DNA from: Rhodopseudomonas palustris
Lineage (GTDB): Bacteria; Pseudomonadota; Alphaproteobacteria; Rhizobiales; Xanthobacteraceae
DNA: 64,000 bases
Assembly: GCF_013415845.1 (NCBI RefSeq)
Contig: NZ_CP058907.1
Span: 4,588,001 to 4,652,000 of the forward strand
Reading direction: 5' to 3'
Shown here in pieces: positions 63,650-64,000 of this stretch. Within the stretch, counting starts at the first letter, position 1; each line of letters begins with the position of its first letter. Below the pieces are notes generated by a model. It ran no database searches, was not told where the DNA came from, and saw only the letters and a program-made list of their open reading frames with translations. Both the position numbers and the translations under genes were made by a program.

Positions 63650-64000
63650 ATGCCGAACGCACCCGCAAAAACCATCGTTTACGTCGTGGACGACGATCAG
63701 GGCGTGCTCGGATCGCTGCGTTTCCTGCTGGAAACTGATGGCTTCGCGGTGCGCACGTTCCGGAGCGGACCGGCGCTACTCGACGCCATCGACCAAGGCC
63801 CGGTCGACTGCATCGTGATCGACTACAAGATGCCCGGCATGAACGGCATCGACCTCGCCCGCGGGCTGCGCGAGCGCAAGGTGCGCGCCCCGATCGTGAT
63901 GATCACCGGCTATCCGGACGAGACGATTTCCAGCCGCGCAAGCGTCGTCGGCGTGCAGCACGTGGTGGTGAAACCCCACCTCGAAGAGAGCCTTGTTTGG
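63650..64000 (+). CDS. FixJ-type receiver protein, truncated by the window end
   Basis: The 117 codons present form a full receiver: acidic IVYVVDDDQGVLGS, phospho-acceptor Asp in IVIDYKMPGMNG, Thr in MITGYPDE and Lys in HVVVKPHLEES. The frame is still open at base 64000, so whether an output domain follows cannot be seen. In related genomes a single-domain receiver lies between fixJ and fixK; this may be the same. Confidence 0.85.
   Translation, partial: MPNAPAKTIVYVVDDDQGVLGSLRFLLETDGFAVRTFRSGPALLDAIDQGPVDCIVIDYKMPGMNGIDLARGLRERKVRAPIVMITGYPDETISSRASVVGVQHVVVKPHLEESLVW

Overview
The window reads as chromosomal DNA of a GC-rich purple non-sulfur alphaproteobacterium, most likely Rhodopseudomonas palustris or a very close Nitrobacteraceae relative. 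The evidence is a fixL-fixJ locus very like that of Bradyrhizobium, an Fnr-type regulator with AadR features beside a cyclic-nucleotide-gated K+ channel, a glnII/DUF2735 pair, a PhyR-NepR-EcfG stress locus, and palindromic intergenic repeats of the kind common in this group. All names come from reading the translations and motifs; no database search was possible.

Layout. 0-9.5 kb: end of a TerC-like membrane protein, a sigma-54 response regulator, two cell-wall proteins (a large L,D-transpeptidase and a DUF882 peptidase-like protein), small conserved proteins and pyruvate kinase. 9.5-25.3 kb: OsmC/hydrolase/TPR genes, rpmJ, amidohydrolase, HAD dehalogenase, YbaK deacylase, an Aer-like receptor split over two overlapping genes, a flippase, hydroxybutyrate dehydrogenase plus patatin, glutamine synthetase II with a sigma-54 promoter and divergent DUF2735, and glutaminase. 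25.4-32 kb: a sulfite-reduction operon (cysG, DUF2849, siroheme reductase, DUF934) divergent from malate synthase G.

32-40 kb is a general stress response (GSR) island. phyR, nepR and ecfG lie here with several GGAAC-N16/17-CGTT-type promoters in front of csbD, a YkuD L,D-transpeptidase, an AI-2E-family exporter and phyR. One perfect promoter of this type faces no protein gene. It leads straight into two clean hairpins, the first with a C-rich loop and the second terminator-like, which is the architecture of the GsrN small RNA. A histidine kinase in the same island has lost the N-box Asn of its ATPase domain and may be a phosphatase or pseudokinase. 40-42.6 kb is a looser accessory stretch: an isolated ureG, a decayed H-NS-like gene, a disordered small protein and a histone-H1-like/helix fusion.

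42.7-64 kb is an oxygen-responsive block: a molybdopterin oxidoreductase, the K+ channel, the Fnr/AadR regulator, a cytochrome c, an Mla-type lipid ABC transporter, a Pat-like acetyltransferase fusion, CBS and universal-stress proteins, PHA synthase and fixLJ. Sites of the form TTGA-N6-TCAA sit in most divergent promoters here, so these genes probably form a local FixK/AadR regulon. FixL has Pro218 where Bradyrhizobium FixL has the oxygen-contacting Arg220, which may change its oxygen sensing.
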